A stretch of DNA of 64,000 nucleotides from Perilla frutescens (GCA_026008535.1 BRKX01000004.1:27780501-27844500), one strand, 5' to 3'; counted from the stretch's first letter, positions 45,411-55,145 are shown. Translations and numbers: made by a program. The notes: generated by a model not told the origin, from the sequence alone.

Positions 45411-46624
45411 TTCCTCTTCTGTTGAAGAGGATTTGTCCTCAAATCCATACCTCCTCCTGGATCAAAGACGAACACGATCCGATCATCAACATCTTTTGGC
45501 TGAACTTGCACATAACACCTCTCCCAACTCATGAGTATCCACCCAGTGTCAAATGGTTGCAACTTCAACTTTATAGAATAAATAGTTGTGGGAACCCGAA
45601 ATGAGTTTGGTGGCAATTCAACATCCAATGTAACTTCGTCAACAACCTGTAAAATAAAGATGTCAAAATAGAACTATTGTTAACAACTGTTAGAATTCTT
45701 CCATTCCGCCATGGTTGTTTGGACAATTTGCTGTGTTGGATCTGCAGCCACTTCCCAACTGATTTTACTCTCATTTTTAAGTCCAATCGCCTCTCCTTCA
45801 TCTTCCACTTCTAGTTGCTCTTCAGTAACTGACTCTAGAACTGACTCATCATCATTCTTTGTTTGTATGTTCAAAGACTGTTCACCTCCAAATGTATGAA
45901 TTCCAGATAGAATTTCTTTTAAAATAGGCATCTTCATATCTACTTCTTCCGGGATTAACGCCTCTGACTTTAGATCCTCAACAACAGTGGGAAATAACTG
46001 TTCATGACTTGCTTCAACCTCAAAAGCATCAAGAGCTGACTCATCTATGGTTATCTTCCCCACATTTGAATCCTCCTCAATGAGCCCCTCCGGATCAGCA
46101 ACATCTTCAACAATCTCACTCCCTCCATTGCAAACAGTTGAATTGTAGGATGTTGCCATCTCTAAACTCGACTCTAAAATGCGTGTGATAACACCCCACT
46201 CAAAATTCTTTGTAGAGGATTTTGTAGGGGTAGTTTTATCATCCCTCCACCTAAGTTGTTCCTCCACTTTTATTGCTCCTTACACCATATCCTCCTGTTC
46301 CTGTTGATAAAAAAAAGGCACGTGACACCTTTTTAGCACTCTCTTCATCACCTGCCACGTATCAATTGGCTCTCTAATACATTGCCTCATGGAATAAAAC
46401 TGATTCCACCAGGTAAGCATTTAATCACAGAATCCACTAGCAGCGATTCTGACCTTCCTCCGCTCAGGGTAATTTTGACAGTCAAACAGCAGCTCCATCT
46501 TCTTCTCCCACTCGAGATACAATTCGGGATCATGTTGATCGTGAAGTAATGGAACATCCGACTCACAATACTCTTCCCATCTATCTCCACTCTCGTGCTC
46601 TCCAACACTCATAGAATTAAACAT
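45308..46624 (-). pseudogene. T7 unit 7: gag-tail ORF, long form
   Basis: ATG 46624 (MFNSMSVGEHESGD). A frameshift lies after ASGFCD, then a 195-codon open frame (46267-45680) covers the acidic linker without the stop seen in units 3-6. A TAA after WKNSNSC and the tail module (PPNSFRVPTTIYSIKLKL, PFDTGWILMSWERCY, VDDRIVFVFDPGG) follow. With unit 1 it is the least rearranged copy. Confidence 0.78.
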
Positions 46625-47028
46625 TCTCTTCTCTGCTCTCTTCTCTTTTTTTTCATCCCTTTTTTTTCAACCACTACCAACAATACTCAATCCACTCCAA
46701 ATCACCAACTACAGCTCCCCCACAATATATATCAATACCACAAAATTTATCTAAATATTTCACCGAAAAAAAATTCAAAATTTCCCGAAAATTTTTGACT
46801 TTTCTACACATGATATATAAGTTCTCGGTACCCCAAATAACCAAACAAAATGTAAAAAAAACGCATAAATATTTCCCTGCCTTTTTACTCTTTTTTTTAT
46901 CAGCGTCCTTTTTTTTGCTGATTTCGACTCTTGCCTTTCTTTTTTTTATATCAGTAGGCGAGAAATTAAAATTCAGAAATTAAAGGGATAAATGGAACCC
47001 GATACAAAGCCGAAGCTCTGATACCACT
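46625..47028 (-). other. T7 unit 7 leader with primer site
   Basis: T/A-rich leader ending in GCTCTGATACCA (47015-47026, plus strand) before LTR 8. No gene. Confidence 0.82.
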
Positions 47029-47689
47029 TGATGCGATCCTCACTGGCTCAACGACGACGATAGCGGTTGTATACCCAGGACTGTATCTGGTTCCCCAGGA
47101 TAGGATGGAAATCCGAAATCCTAGCCTCACAACGATGTTGAATCACGGATGTTGATCTGCAACCAGCGGAAAATTGGAAACACGAACTTAGATTAAAGTG
47201 AGGATGCCACAAATAGATATGAACGGTTGTTTGATAAGTCGGGATTTGTTGAATACGACACACGGTTCAATAAAAATCTCCAGAGAGAATTCTCAAATTT
47301 AATATATTAAAAGCTCCCTCAAAATAATGTATTTAACCCCTTATATAGGTGGCTAACTAAATCAAATCCTAACTAGGAAAACTAGAAATAAAAGGAAATA
47401 AATAGTTACTAAAAATTCGAAAAATAACAAAAATCCGCTACTAAACTGGACGCGACACGGGTTCGGTCGCGCCGAGCTCGGTCGGGTCGCGCCTCGAAGG
47501 GCGCGAGTGCAGTTGCGTCGCCACTGTGATTGGGCCGCGGCTCCCTTTGTGGTTTTCACCCCTCTGAATCAACACACACTCGCGCCTCGCCTATTCTCGG
47601 GTAGTGCCTCCTGCACTTTCGAGCCTCCGTCGCGCGATCCTTTCGAACATGCGAACTCAATCATTGGCACCCCATCTAGGATCGTATCA
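47029..47689 (-). repeat. T7 LTR 8 (outer right)
   Basis: 661 bp with TATATAAGG on the minus strand (47339-47347), like LTR 1. It is followed by the duplication GGATC (47690-47694). Confidence 0.92.
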
Positions 47690-47694
47690 GGATC

Positions 47695-47734
47695 ATTCTT
47701 TTATGCTTTAAACTTGTCGAGTGCATCTCCATCA
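47695..47734 (-). repeat. N6 5' LTR, last 40 bp
   Basis: ATTCTTTTATGC to CATCTCCATCA completes the N6 LTR interrupted by T7 and matches 29114-29153. Confidence 0.88.
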
Positions 47735-47739
47735 GGTAC

Positions 47740-48140
47740 ACACATCAAAATTCCTTCTTTTCTTCTTAGTTTATTGTTTCCTTCTTCTTTTCTATTCCTT
47801 TCCCTCTACATTTAGGATTTAGTTTTGGGTCTCCTACACTAGTTGGGAACTTCAAAATATATCCTAATTCTTTTCTTATCTTGATTTCTTCCATCCCAAT
47901 CTTTCCAAACCTTCCATATACACTTCCCTCACTCATTATTTTTTCTCCTAACCTTAAAGGGATCAAAATTTTCAGCCTCATTCCATACATCACACCATCA
48001 TATACATAAATTCTACACACTGTGCACCATACACTTGAGAGTAAACATGAGCGGAAAAAGAAAAGAGTGGAAATAAACGAGAGAAAAGTGAGGATTGTGA
48101 GGCCCTTTATTTCTTCATTTTTGTTACTTATGCAGGTACT
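47740..48140 (+). other. N3 leader, second part
   Basis: It continues the leader from 28294 (ACACATCAAAATTCC, compare 11503). It ends with the conserved box GTGAGGATTGTGAGG, a pyrimidine tract and ATGCAGGTACT before the gag ATG. No gene. Confidence 0.8.
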
Positions 48141-49393
48141 ATGAGGCACGACCATATCCCTAAGTTGTCTAGCAAGACAATCATTCCCAAGTTTGAAGGT
48201 CTACACAATACTGATGCATACCTTGATTAGGAATGAAAAGTAGATGAGATTTTTGAGTGCTACGACTTCCCTGAGCCAAAGAAGGTGCAATTAGCATCCT
48301 TGGAGTTTACAGGCTACGCAGCAACATGGTGGGGATTCCAGCAAAATCGGTGCCACCGAGATCTCCATCCACATATCGGCACATGGCGTGAGATGAAAGA
48401 TTTGATGTGAGAATGCTTCATTCTATTCCACTACCAATGAGAGCTAGAGAAAAAGCTACAAAAGCTTAGGTAAGGACATCGAAGTGTAGATGCCTACTAC
48501 AACAAAATAATTGAAGCCATAAGATGAGCTGATGTAGAATAATATCTAGAAGATACCATGGATAGATTTCTAGTTGGTCTATGAAGGGCAATTCATGAAA
48601 AAGTAGCATTATATCACTTCGAAGAGTTGGAGGACATGGTGGAATACGCCATTTGGATAGATTAGTGGCTAGAGGAGCTAGAGACAAGGTCCAAGGAAGT
48701 GATTCAAGTGGAGGCCAGTGAAAAGTTACCAACTGAGTTCGTTGCCACCAACGAAGATTCTACTTCCAAGGTACCAATTTTAAAAATTGTTGAAGCATCT
48801 ATTAATGAGTTGCATTATGTTTCTATGTGTTTAGAAGATGAGATAGTTGAAGAATCTAAGCCAGAGATGGACATAATAGAAACAACCAATGTGGAGATGC
48901 TAGTTTTGGAGGAATTAGCTCTAGAAGATTGCAATTTGGAAGTTTCGTACATGGAGATGACAAGTCCTAAAGATTGTATGGTGGACAAACTACAAATAGT
49001 GAATTTGGAGATCATTGCCACAGTTGAGGAAGCCGAAGAAGATGAAAAGTTGTTAGAAATACATCCATAATCTGAAAAGCAGAATGCCATCAGTCAGGCA
49101 GTGGTTGAAGATCACAAAGAACTCAAACAAGCAAGCATGGAGGAGCTACCGAGTTCTAACATTATTTGCCAACCATTTTCTTATGTTGTCTTTATTTTAC
49201 AGGTTGGCACATGATGTTGATGTACCACCAGATTTGTTTGTGGATGTCATGTCAAAGCATTCTATAAAGCTAGAGTTTTGACCATTTGACACCAAGTGGA
49301 TGTGTACGTTCATGAGGATGTGTCTTATGCAACTTGTGCAAAAGGAGATTGATGATCAGTTCGTGTTCGTTTTCGATCCAAGCCGTTCGAATT
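48141..49393 (+). pseudogene. N3 gag with acidic linker and tail module
   Basis: ATG 48141 opens a short N-terminus and the capsid: IIPKFEGLHNTDAYLD, ECYDFPEPKKVQLASLEF, ATWWGFQQN, then ELEKKLQKL, SVDAYYNKIIEAI and DMVEYAIWID, with at least eight stops. An acidic linker is open from 48699 to 49069 (EASEKLPTEFVATNEDST, MDIIETTNVEMLVLEELALE). After a stop come HP*SEKQNAI, ELPSSNIICQPF and the tail module: PPDLFVDVMSKHSIKLEF, PFDTKW, DQFVFVFDPSRSNS. It breaks off there and joins an LTR end. It is the sister of E2 gag and keeps the module that E2 lost. Confidence 0.82.
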
Positions 49394-49463
49394 CGAAGAG
49401 TGTTCGATTCTAGAGTCTTCGGCGCGTTTCTGTCCAGTGTCAATCTTCTATCGAGATCACATC
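49394..49463 (+). repeat. N3 3' LTR, last 70 bp
   Basis: GTGTTCGATTCTAGAG to GATCACATCA equals 27803-27868. The rest of the plus-oriented 3' LTR and the polypurine tract are missing. Confidence 0.8.
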
Positions 49464-50214
49464 ATAATAAAAAAAGAAAAAATGAATTAAAAATAAAGAA
49501 AGACTCGTTTTTTTATCTATATGTGTTATTTAGCTCAAATCGGACACGTATAGAATCTAAATTTGGAACTGACTCAAAAATGACTCTAACAACTTGGAAA
49601 ACTCAAGAAAAATGTGTAGGGATGTTTATGGGTGAAGAATAGCTTGAGTAGATATGGTATGGTAGTGAAAGGACGAACTTACAGTATAAGTGTTATTCGC
49701 AAGGAATGGAGCACGTATGGGCTGGAACCGATGAATTGGCTTGAAACCCTTGTAGAACACGATCTGATCTTATAGAGTGTTATAACCATAGGGATAGACG
49801 AAAATAATAAAGAAAAACTACATAAACTAGACTAGGAAACCTATCTTAATTAGAAATCTAACTAGGAAAGAAATTTCCATAATTAAAACTCTAATTACCT
49901 CACTAATAAGACCTTCTAGAAATTCCCTTATTATAAAAAACAAAAATAAATAAAATAATGACCAAAAATCAAATAATAAAATCTAACTATGGATAAAATA
50001 AACCCAATCAACTTGGGCCTTGGACTTGGGCTCTTGATCTCGAACATGGGCTGATTTAATTACACTTCATGTGCTGCCAATCATGCTCAAATATTTCATG
50101 CATTATTCTTCAAACCTTGATCTCCAATACTTAATTTTGAACAACATAACAATCTTGGGATCTTTTAATGGTAGCTTTGGAAGAGCCGATTTGATGCTTG
50201 TTGTGGATTTATCA
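49464..50214 (-). repeat. N3 LTR in inverted orientation
   Basis: This is the reverse complement of 13016 to about 14090, with an internal deletion removing the TATA region (join near 49790). It ends GGATTTATCA at 50214, the mirror of the TGATAAATCC at 13016. Confidence 0.82.
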
Positions 50215-50535
50215 GGTATAGACTCAATTTTACAGTGGAAAAACTTATGAAGATATGATATGGCTTGGACGACAATGGCAGCGGAATGGATGATGATGAT
50301 GATGATTGATAGGAGAAGATGGTCTTCAATTGAATCCCGAATTGACTTGAACTCGGAACGCAATTACTTCGAACAACTCTGGATTGTTTAGCACTTCCCC
50401 CTAATTTGCGAAGAACTAAAAAAAAGCTTGATATAGGACTTTAGATTTGCAAGGTCTAAAGAACATCAATGAGAAATCAACCGATGGATCGTGAGACAAA
50501 GAGAATTTGGGAACTCCAATTTTATTCATTCAATG
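50215..50535 (-). repeat. N2 3' LTR, middle piece
   Basis: This matches 53541-53880, from GGTATAGACTC to TTCATTCAATG. It is cut at CAATG by S2. Confidence 0.88.
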
Positions 50536-51862
50536 TGATATGATCCCGGTATGATGATCAACACCGAGAGAAAACACGCGGAAGACTTATAGAATCGAAA
50601 CACACGTCAAGTAAAAAAGGATTTAACTCGACTAATACTAGAACAAAATAAACGACTAAACAATGATAAATATGACTCTATTGTATGGTTGTACTTAGAC
50701 TCGATAAAAATAAACAAAAAAACTAATTAAAAACAAAGAAGGACTCAATTTTATCTATATGTGCTTAACTCGCTGAATTGAGCACGTATAGGTAAACTTG
50801 ATGAACTGTCCTTGGACGCTTGTTGAACTCGATCTGAACTTGATAGATGATGGTCATATGGATGAATTGATGAAGGATGGATGTCGTTGAAGATGATCGG
50901 CGATGATGATAAGTGTTGTGAGATGAAAACGCAGCTGTAAACCCCGTGAAGATCACCTCACGAAACGTACAACAATCGGTTGTCTTCTCGATAGCAATCT
51001 AACCTTATTCCCACAAAGTGAAATAGAATGAGATTTAAGAATAAAACTTGGCAGTTGCTAGGCTTTCAAGAGTTCAATTTTCGGCTGAAAATTAAGAAAA
51101 GAGGATCTTGGGTGAGACAATATTGAAAGGTAAATTCTTCTTAATCAAATATGGTCTAAATATCAAAGTAACAATGATCCTCTATTTATAGTAGAGGGAT
51201 GGATGAAAATTCCAAGTAAAAATCGTAAGAGAATTCGAAAATAAAGCTATCCTAATCTAACTAGGAAATCTGTCTTAATTAAACTAGGAATCCTATCTAA
51301 ACTAGAATTCCAACAAGGAAAGAAATTTCCATGTTTAAAACTCTAATTACCTAACAAATAAGGCCTTCTAGAAATTCCCTTAATAATAAAAATGAAAATA
51401 ATAAAAAAATACCAAAAATAAAATAATAAAAATCTAAACTAGATAAAAATAAACCCAATTAATTTGCGCCTTCAAAACTTCAATTTGGACTCTCAAAATA
51501 ATCGATCATGGGCTGAATTATCTCCCAAACTCGCGGCCCCAATCACGATCAAAATAACTCCATGCATGAAAATTCGAGATCCACTGTTTTCCATGCAACT
51601 TTCCATGCACACGTCCAAATTGGCTCGTTCTTCTTCCTAAGCTCTCGAACAAGCTTCCTCATCATTAATAGACGTAAACTTGATCCATATTTGATGTCTA
51701 GGCTGATCGTTAACTCGTTTATTCAAAACACTTGTGTTCTTCATTCTTTGATCTTCTTCAAATCTTGATCTCCAATCTTTAATCTTGAACAACACGACAA
51801 TCTTCGAACCTTTCAATGGCATTCTTGGATTTGATTTGTTGATGCTTATCGTGCTCATATCA
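50536..51862 (-). mobile_element. S2: solo LTR, 1327 bp
   Basis: TGATATGATCCC to GTGCTCATATCA, flanked by perfect CAATG (50531-50535 and 51863-51867). The undisturbed site is in the sister LTR at about 53876 (TTCATTCAATGTCTGCC). It belongs to the same family and has the same length as 22225-23551, with a TATA box on the minus strand at 51181-51190. A solo LTR forms by recombination between the two LTRs of one element. Confidence 0.93.
51181..51190 (-). promoter_or_regulatory. TATA box in S2
   Basis: The minus strand reads TATAAATAGA at the conserved LTR position. Confidence 0.6.
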
Positions 51863-51867
51863 CAATG

Positions 51868-52219
51868 TTTCCCTTCATTATGAATGAAAAATCCCTTAAA
51901 TATCATGCTAGGGTTCGAAATTATCAAGGCTTTGGACTTGGTAATTTCGAACTGGGCTATAATCAAAATATTGGGTCCAATATCACCTAAACAATTTGTG
52001 ATAATTGGACTAATAATTAATTAAATAAATAACTAACTAAATAAACTATATTAATAGTCTAATTACTTAAATCAATATAATTGTCCAAAATTGTGAGCCA
52101 AACCGCTAGCGGTTGCGGTTTGGAACTCCATGAAGAAATCTGCCACAAACTATAAGCCAAACCGCTGGCGGTTTGGAGCAGATTCTAGTCTGGATCTTTC
52201 CTTGTGAGCAAGGTGATGA
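51868..52219 (-). repeat. N2 3' LTR, U3 piece
   Basis: This matches 53881-54255. Two imperfect palindromes with CCAAACCGC and GCGGTTTGG arms lie near 52100 and 52151. The first 50 or so LTR bases present in 54256-54306 are missing here. Confidence 0.85.
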
Positions 52220-52781
52220 CTCGGCAACTCCTACATGCTTGTTTGTTCAAGTTCTTTATCAGCCACAACTAGTGCTCCATGGATGTCATTCTTTCTTTTA
52301 GAACAAGGTTGGATCTCCATTAGCTCTTCAACTATATTGGCATCCTCACTTGCGACAGTGATCTCCATTTTGGCTTCCTCGACTTCAGCTACTATCTCCT
52401 CAGATGTGGCATCGGTTAAGGGGTGTTCTAACTTGTCTTCACGGGTTTGACATATAGGGCATTGTACGTCACATGCTTGAATTGACGTAATAATAGTCGG
52501 CTAAATGGGTCGTATAGACTGTGTAGATGGTGTCGGTGTAGCAACGGGTTGCCGAATTATTGGTGGGGGTGGTGCATATACGGGTCTTGCAATGGGTGGC
52601 CTACAGCTGGACTGTGGGGTGTTTTGCGTGTAGCATTGCATGAACTGATCAACTAACTTGACCGATAAATCCAGTTTGTCCGTTATTGACTGTGTACGAG
52701 TTTCCATGCTTTTAGACAATGCTTCACAAGACTCCGTCGCATCCAGGTGGGAAATGGGCTAAGTGTACTGTTTGAATTCGT
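52220..52781 (-). pseudogene. N2 short gag-like ORF with linker, tail lost
   Basis: The leader box (TTTGTGCAGGTTACT) is intact, but the expected ATG reads ACG (52779-52781), so the start is lost. A 72-codon frame (52719-52501) has a helix-like MSKSMETRTQSITDKLDLSV and a Pro-rich part with repeated RPP/RQP. The Cys stretch ACDVQCPICQTRED and an acidic linker (EEIVAEVEEAKMEITVASED, EELMEIQPCSKRKND) follow, then TSM*ELPS. The tail module is deleted up to the LTR. The order matches N4, which also lacks capsid. Confidence 0.68.
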
Positions 52782-53447
52782 AGTAACCTGCACAAAGGAA
52801 CAAACAAAAGAAATAAAATGGACCTCACAATCCTCACTTTTCTCTCGTTTGTTTCCACTCTTTTTCTTTTTTTTCCACTCGTGTTTCACTCAAAGTGTAT
52901 GGTGCACAGTGTGTGGAACCCGTGTGTATATGGTGGTCGAAACACTATCTCAAATGTAGCTCCTTTTGGTCTTCAAGTCGATCGATGCGTCGGATATTGC
53001 GTTTGGAAGATAAAGTAGTGAAAATAGAAGTAGGATATAATTTTAATTCCGGAATTGTAGTAGGAATACAATTAAATCCCCAAGGTAAGATATGGAAGGA
53101 AACAGATAAGGAAACAAAAAGGAATAGATAAAGTAGGATTTATTTAGATGTGATTTACCTAGATGGCACAATCTAAAATATCCTAAATTATCTATAATAG
53201 AAGGAAAGTCCCAAAAACAATGCAACCAATCAGGGAATCGAATCACAATGAAGATTTTTTTTGGATGAATAGTAACGCGCACAGTACTATGAACAGTGCT
53301 GAATAGTGTGATGAACAGTAATCGTGAACAATACCTTTTTTTTAATGAACAACGCAGATTAAAAGTCACGACTCAACAAATACAAAAAGATAAATGACCC
53401 GGTATTGAACCACGAACAGCTATCACCATCATGGCTCTGATACCAAA
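52782..53447 (-). other. N2 leader with primer site
   Basis: The minus strand has TGGTATCAGAGCC at 53433-53445, two bases from the LTR. At 53266-53335 a degenerate 11-12-bp repeat on ATGAACAGT occurs about six times. The gag end carries the conserved GTGAGGATTGTGAGG box. No gene. Confidence 0.78.
53266..53335. repeat. Degenerate 11-12-bp repeat (TGAACAGT/GAATAGT)
   Basis: About six imperfect units such as TGAACAGTGCT, GAATAGTGTGA and TGAACAGTAATC lie in the N2 leader close to the primer site. Confidence 0.6.
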
Positions 53448-54306
53448 TGATATGATTTAGAATACGCAGATTCAAGAACGGACACACAACGATGGTGTAA
53501 GGGTTCAATATGATACTGGGAATTGATATAGACACGAAATAGCAGAAGATTTGGAATGGTATAGACTCGATTTTACAGCGAAAAAACTTATGAAGATATG
53601 ATATGGCTTGGATGACAATGGCAGCGGAATGGATGATGATGGTGATGATTGATAGGAGAAGATGGTCTTCAATTGAACCCCGAATCGACTTGAACTCGGA
53701 ACGCAATTACTTCGAATAACTCCGGATTGTTTATCACTTCCCCCTAATTCGCGAAGAACTAAAAAGAAGCTTGATATAGGACTTTAGATTTGCAAGGTCT
53801 AAAGAACATCAACGAGTGATCAACCAATGGATCGTGAGACAAAGAGAATTTGGGAACTCTAATTTTATTCATTCAATGTCTGCCTTCATTATGATTGAAA
53901 AATCCCTTAAATATCATGCTAGGGTTCGAAATTATCAAGGCTTTGAGCTTGGTAATTTTGAACTGGGCTATAATCAAAATACTGGGTCCAATATCACCTA
54001 AACAAGTTGTGATAATTGGACTACTAATTAATTAAATAAATAACTAAATAAATAAATTATATTAATAGTCCAATTACTTAAATCAATATAATTTAAGTAA
54101 TAAAATTCGTGCATAGATGTTGTCCGAAACTGTGAGCTAAACTGCTGGCGGTTTGGAACTCCATGAAGAAATCTGCCACAAACTGTAAGCCAAACCGCTG
54201 GCGGTTTGGAGCAGATTCTAGTCTAGATCTTTCCTTGTGAGCAAGGTGATGACTTAGGTTTGATTTTTTTCATGCTTAGCACGTCTTTTTTATCACGGTC
54301 TCATCA
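53448..54306 (-). repeat. N2 5' LTR
   Basis: TGATATGATTTAG to GGTCTCATCA, 859 bp, complete at its U3 end. Palindromic CCAAACCGC..GCGGTTTGG elements lie near 54190, a half copy near 54137. It is followed by the duplication GACTT. Confidence 0.87.
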
Positions 54307-54940
54307 GACTTCAATAGTGTAGAAGAGATGGTGCACTACGCATCAATTGTGGAGAGACAGCTAAAAGAGGGCCGCCGAAGATTTTATCACAGTTCAGCTC
54401 CTATTCGACCCTCTTGAAATAAAGGTACAAATTCCACATCACCTTCTACCCTTTCTACTGAGTCCACACGACCCCGAGGTCAGTCCGGACAAACTGAACA
54501 GCGTTTCGACCGTTCTACACGATAGCCCAGTGGTAGACCCGAGTCTACACCTGTGCCACCTTCAAGGCCGGCCTACACATGGCCTAATCAGCCCACACTG
54601 ATGCCAAATACAGCCCCGAACCGAGCTCGAGACATTCAATGCCATAGATGTCAAGGTTGGGGTCACTTTCAGAACCAGTGTCCGAACTGGCGTGTTTTGT
54701 TCATCACAGAACAAAACGAGATCGAGTCAGTCAGTGAGGATGAGTCCGAGCAGCCCTTGGACATCACCAACGCCAAAGAGAAGACGCCCATAGCTGATCA
54801 TGAAGATGCTGAACCTAAGACCCCTCTTGTAAGTCTTGTTTCAATTCAAAGTTTGAATATCAGTCGAGATGAAGAGCAATGGATCAACGTGAGAATATCT
54901 TCTACACAAGAGTTACTATCCAAGACAAGACGTGCTCTAA
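54307..54940 (+). pseudogene. E3 gag C-terminus and start of protease
   Basis: This continues the gag cut at 12870: EEMVHYASIVERQLKEGRRR, a Pro/Ser/Arg-rich linker with a stop at about 54416, a zinc knuckle C-X2-C-X4-H-X4-C (54640-54681, CHRCQGWGHFQNQC) and the acidic ESVSEDESEQP. After a 1-base frameshift near 54880 comes ENIFYTRVTIQDKTCS, which leads into the protease in E5 and E8. Here the LTR follows immediately at 54941, so protease, RT and integrase are deleted. The join has no polypurine tract. Confidence 0.88.
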
Positions 54941-55145
54941 TGAGACTGAACCAAGCAACATTGATGAGGAAGACGTCGAGCTGCAATTAAGAGGTCCAGT
55001 TACCCGACTTCGTGCTAAAAAGCTTCAACAATATTTGCAAGTTTTAATTAGAAGGAAGTTTGAAGTTGGTGAGCAAGAAGATAAATGCAGCCAGAGAATT
55101 GTCACGGTGTTGACAATTGAAGATCAAGTCCAAGAAGACAAAAGT
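54941..55145 (+). repeat. LTR shared by E3 and E8, first part
   Basis: It starts TGAGACTGAACC and codes for VELQLRGPVTRLRAKKLQQY. It is cut at AAAGT (55141-55145) by S3. Confidence 0.85.

Larger units (their letters stand above)
32693..47689 (-). mobile_element. T7: tandem array of 8 LTRs and 7 gag-type internal regions
   Basis: A single target duplication, GGATC (32688-32692 and 47690-47694), flanks 15 kb in which LTRs of about 661 bp start at 32693, 34984, 36846, 38716, 40586, 42456, 44750 and 47029. All are in the same orientation, each with a primer site on its left and a polypurine tract on its right. One insertion followed by repeated unequal recombination between LTRs explains this best. 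No element in it encodes pol. Confidence 0.9.
28295..47734 (-). mobile_element. N6: gypsy element deleted for RT, RNase H and integrase core
   Basis: LTRs are 28295-29153 (859 bp) and 31872-32692 plus 47695-47734 (861 bp). Perfect GGTAC duplications lie at 28290-28294 and 47735-47739. The N3 leader reads on across it (CTAGTGGTACACACATC). The 2.7-kb internal region keeps gag, protease and the last part of integrase. T7 is inserted in the right LTR. Confidence 0.92.
13016..50214 (+). mobile_element. N3: non-autonomous element with LTRs in inverted orientation
   Basis: N3 has a plus 5' LTR (13016-14127 plus 27800-27868), a leader in two pieces (27869-28294 and 47740-48140), gag with tail module (48141-49393) and, at its right end, a 70-bp plus LTR end followed by a minus LTR (49464-50214). 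Its flanks GCTAT (13011-13015) and GGTAT (50215-50219) match in four of five bases. The intact target reads GGAATGGTATAGACTC at about 53541. N4 and N6 are inserted in it. Confidence 0.78.
12871..54306 (-). mobile_element. N2: non-autonomous LTR element hosting a 41-kb nest
   Basis: N2 is bounded by TGATACGATCC on the left and GGTCTCATCA on the right and flanked by perfect GACTT copies (12866-12870, 54307-54311). The interrupted E3 gag frame can be followed across it. Its own parts are LTR pieces 12871-13015, 50215-50530 and 51868-52219, the internal region 52220-53447 and the right LTR 53448-54306. All else inside came later: N3 with its passengers, and S2. Confidence 0.88.

Noticed and set aside
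33082..45604. Dozens of 60-112-codon plus-strand ORFs repeating through the array
   Set aside because: They lie antisense to the gag-tail ORF or across LTRs and repeat only because the DNA repeats. They have no start context or motif.
32693..47689. CRISPR-like or satellite array
   Set aside because: The 1870-bp period consists of recognisable LTR, primer site, gag and polypurine tract. It is a retrotransposon array in plant DNA.
54200..54306. CATGC repeated at 12884 and about 54276 as the N2 target duplication
   Set aside because: Perfect GACTT at 12866-12870 and 54307-54311, directly outside TGAT and ATCA ends and in register with the gag codons, explains the insertion better.
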